Origin: an uncultured delta proteobacterium
Lineage (GTDB): Bacteria; Myxococcota_A; Polyangia; Polyangiales; Ga0077539
DNA length: 7,720 nucleotides
Direction: 5' to 3'
Assembly (NCBI GenBank): GCA_903860995.1
Contig: CAIOSS010000118.1
Location: 1-7,720 of the forward strand
A program made the translations under genes and the position numbers. The first letter of the stretch is position 1; each line of letters opens with the position of its first letter. Below the pieces are notes generated by a model that did not search any database, was not told where the DNA came from, and was given only the letters and a program-made list of their open reading frames with translations. Of this stretch, positions 5,148 through 7,720 are shown piece by piece.

Positions 5148-6443
5148 TCAGCGCCCCGGGCGACGGGCCTCCAGCATTTCGGTCACCGCCGCGCGGGCCG
5201 CCGCGGGGAACACCAGCCGGCGCCGGACGAAGGGCGTGTCGGCGACGCGCGAGATGATGAACGACGCGTGCTCCAGGGGCTGCGCCGGGCGCCGTGCGTG
5301 GAGCACCCGCAGGCCCTCCTCGGGGACGCGCGGCGCCTCGAAGGGCAGCACCTCGGCGACGTCGAGCGCGGCGAAGTACCGCGGGTCGAAGCCCTGCGCG
5401 CCCACGATCGACTCGAGCTCCTGCCGGATCGTCTCGTCGAGGTCGGGGTCGATGTCGTCGAGCGAGGCGGTCTTGAAGAGGTCACGCCGGCCGCAGCGCG
5501 CGGCGAGGCCCGAGAGCACCTTGTCGGGGTCGTCAGACCACGCGTCGACGGCGCGCCAGAGCACGTTGTCATCGAGGGAGAGGTACGCCTGCGTGGAGAT
5601 GCGCTCGCCCCGCGCGAGCCGGGTGATCGGCCCGGGCGTCCCGTCGGGCACGCGGCCGTCGGCGACGAGGTCGGCGAGGCGCCGGAAGGTCGAGCGCAGC
5701 ACGCTCTCCGCCGCGCGCGTCGCCTTGTGGAAGTACACCTGCTGGTACATGAACAGCCGCGCGAGGAAGAAGCCCTCGACCGCCGGGAGGCCCTTCGATC
5801 CCTCGACGGCGAGGCGCGGACCGCTGGCGTCGGGCTCGAGCGCGAGCGAGCGCAGGAGCCAGTCGAGGTCGAAGAGCCCGTAGCGCGTGCCGGTCATGTG
5901 TGAGTCGCGGAGGAGGTAGTCGCAGCGGTCGACGTCGAGCATCCCGGAGACGGCCCGCGCCAGCACGGGCATCGGGTGCACGCCGTGGACGAGGCGCTCG
6001 ACGCGCGACGGCATCTCGGGCTCGCGCGCCGCGAGCGCCCGGTGGATCTCCGTGTCGGGGTCGAGGATGATCGCGCTCGTCCAGAGCTCGTGCGCGTGCA
6101 TGCCCGGGAAGGCCTCCTCGAAGAGGTGCGAGAGCGGGCCGTGCCCGAGGTCATGCAGCAGCGCCGCCGCGAGGGCGTCGTCGTGGTCCACCGGGTCGAG
6201 CGGCGCGCCCATCGCCTCCGCGAGCGGCTCGATGCGCGCGAGAAACCTCGCCATCACGTGCGCCGCCCCGATGGCATGGGCGAAGCGCGAGTGCTCAGCC
6301 CCCGGGAAGGCCATCGACGCCACGCCGAGCGCCCGCACCCGCCGGAGCCGCTGCATCTCCACGGTATCGATGAGGCGCGGGAGCACCCGGCCGTTCTCCC
6401 CCTCGAAGGCCACCACGCCGTGCACCGGGTCTCGCAGGATCAT
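5148..6443 (-). CDS. HD-domain phosphohydrolase (dNTPase/SAMHD1-like family)
   Basis: This 431-aa cytoplasmic metal-dependent hydrolase belongs to the HD superfamily that includes dGTPases and SAMHD1-like triphosphohydrolases. Members convert dNTPs to deoxynucleosides plus triphosphate, but the exact substrate here is unknown. The start at MILRDPVHG matches the usual beginning of this family; the open frame upstream is low-complexity and rejected. Metal ligands are all visible: H51 in AEHSRFAHAIG, H97-D98 in LLHDLGHGPLSH (95-106), and D172 in MLDVDRCDYLLRDS (168-181). The PGAEHSRFAH and GTRYGLFDLDWLL (185-197) motifs are also typical. The second half (about 215-431) is the helical C-terminal region, with FMYQQVYFHKATRAAE that follows in this family. 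Length is usual. The ribosome binding site is weak (GCAGG). It is the first gene of a probable three-gene unit. A role in nucleotide pool control is inferred from the family. Confidence 0.94.
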   Translation of the reverse strand: MILRDPVHGVVAFEGENGRVLPRLIDTVEMQRLRRVRALGVASMAFPGAEHSRFAHAIGAAHVMARFLARIEPLAEAMGAPLDPVDHDDALAAALLHDLGHGPLSHLFEEAFPGMHAHELWTSAIILDPDTEIHRALAAREPEMPSRVERLVHGVHPMPVLARAVSGMLDVDRCDYLLRDSHMTGTRYGLFDLDWLLRSLALEPDASGPRLAVEGSKGLPAVEGFFLARLFMYQQVYFHKATRAAESVLRSTFRRLADLVADGRVPDGTPGPITRLARGERISTQAYLSLDDNVLWRAVDAWSDDPDKVLSGLAARCGRRDLFKTASLDDIDPDLDETIRQELESIVGAQGFDPRYFAALDVAEVLPFEAPRVPEEGLRVLHARRPAQPLEHASFIISRVADTPFVRRRLVFPAAARAAVTEMLEARRPGR

Positions 6444-6536
6444 CGCGCGCCTGCAGGCTGCCAGACGCCCGCCCGGCCGGCCAGCGCGGCGCCGCTTCTT
6501 TGGGGCGCCGTCGGAGGGCGTGGTAACGCGCCTGAC
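6444..6536. promoter_or_regulatory. Palindrome-rich divergent region upstream of the HD gene
   Basis: These 93 bases separate the HD gene from the divergent small membrane protein. They contain perfect palindromes GCCTGCAGGC (6449-6458), CCGGCCGG overlapping GGCCGGCC (6473-6482) and GCGGCGCCGC (6486-6495). There is also an inverted repeat CGGCGCC (6487-6493) / GGCGCCG (6504-6510). The first overlaps the weak ribosome binding site of the HD gene. I see no clear promoter boxes on either strand. Confidence 0.4.
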
Positions 6537-6773
6537 ATGGGCCTGCGGGTTGTGCTCTTCACGGTCGCGTTCAACCTCCTGCTCTGGGTCTCGCGCCTCA
6601 CGCTGGGCGCGCGGCTCATAGCGGCGCGCGGGCCCACGCTGGGCTGGGCGCTTACGCTCCTCGCGCCCACCGCCCTGCTCCTGCTGGCCGCGCGGCTGCA
6701 ACCGGCGCGGCGCGACGCGCTCGTCACCACCGCGACGGCCTCGCTCGCGCTCGCCTCCTGCGTGTCGCCCTGA
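6537..6773 (+). CDS. Possible small membrane protein (78 aa), function unknown
   Basis: A short ORF starts with ATG at 6537 and encodes 78 residues. It has two or three hydrophobic stretches: VVLFTVAFNLLLWVSRLTLG (about 5-24), GWALTLLAPTALLLLAARL (about 36-54) and a shorter LVTTATASLALASCVSP at the C-terminus. Short Arg-rich loops lie between them. The only Shine-Dalgarno-like sequence, GGAGGG (6513-6518), is 18 bases upstream, which is too far for normal use, so initiation is uncertain. It fits tightly between the HD gene (divergent) and purH (convergent, 12 bases away) and does not overlap either. The hydrophobic pattern and fit support a real gene, but GC-rich random frames can also give Leu/Ala-rich ORFs. 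No family recognised. Confidence 0.5.
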   Translation: MGLRVVLFTVAFNLLLWVSRLTLGARLIAARGPTLGWALTLLAPTALLLLAARLQPARRDALVTTATASLALASCVSP

Positions 6774-6785
6774 GACCCCGCTCGC

Positions 6786-7720
<935 letters not shown>

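Noticed and set aside
5085..5903. Long plus-strand open frames opposite the HD-domain gene
   Set aside because: The minus strand carries every HD-family metal ligand. The opposite frames are Arg/Glu/Gly-rich with no domain.
6449..6463. Possible sigma-54 promoter upstream of the HD gene (minus strand TGGCA, then GC at the correct distance)
   Set aside because: The -24 half matches, but the -12 half is AGGC instead of TTGC. The transcript would start inside the HD coding region.
6444..6701. N-terminal extension of the HD-domain protein
   Set aside because: The frame is open, but the extension is Gln/Arg/Glu-rich low-complexity and covers the divergent small ORF. The family normally starts at the RDPVHG motif.

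Overview
The window comes from a very GC-rich bacterial chromosome. Codons are strongly G/C-ending, Asp/Ala/Gly-rich lipoprotein linkers are present, an AgmX/PglI-type C-terminal domain occurs, and there is a sigma-54-dependent response regulator. Together these suggest a myxobacterium (Myxococcota, possibly Polyangia such as the Sandaracinaceae). The lineage is an inference from protein style; there is no rRNA or other marker in the window. I see no mobile element, CRISPR array, tRNA or phage gene.

Layout from left to right. (1) Positions 1-700, minus strand: an 87-aa conserved-looking protein of unknown function, whose stop overlaps the GTG start of an RluA-family 23S rRNA pseudouridine synthase cut by the left edge. 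(2) Positions 701-851: a divergent promoter region. (3) Positions 852-2685, plus strand: a secreted lipoprotein with a Cys-rich N-terminal part and probable transthyretin-like beta domains, then a single-pass membrane protein with an AgmX/PglI (TonB-C-like) C-terminal domain. (4) Positions 2714-6443, minus strand: three closely spaced genes in the order HD-domain phosphohydrolase, secreted two-repeat protein, NtrC-type response regulator. (5) Positions 6444-6536: a short divergent region rich in palindromes. (6) Positions 6537-6773, plus strand: a small hydrophobic protein of 78 aa. (7) Positions 6786-7720, minus strand: the C-terminal AICAR-transformylase half of purH, cut by the right edge.

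RluA (rRNA modification), PurH (purine synthesis) and the HD phosphohydrolase (probably nucleotide hydrolysis) are housekeeping-type genes. The lipoprotein, the AgmX-like protein, the secreted repeat protein and the response regulator look like lineage-specific envelope and regulatory genes. I found no clear new multi-gene system. The most interesting items are the internally duplicated secreted protein with two equally spaced cysteine pairs, its placement between an HD phosphohydrolase and an orphan sigma-54 activator, and a hairpin that would hide its ribosome binding site. The many long ORFs opposite these genes are consequences of GC bias.
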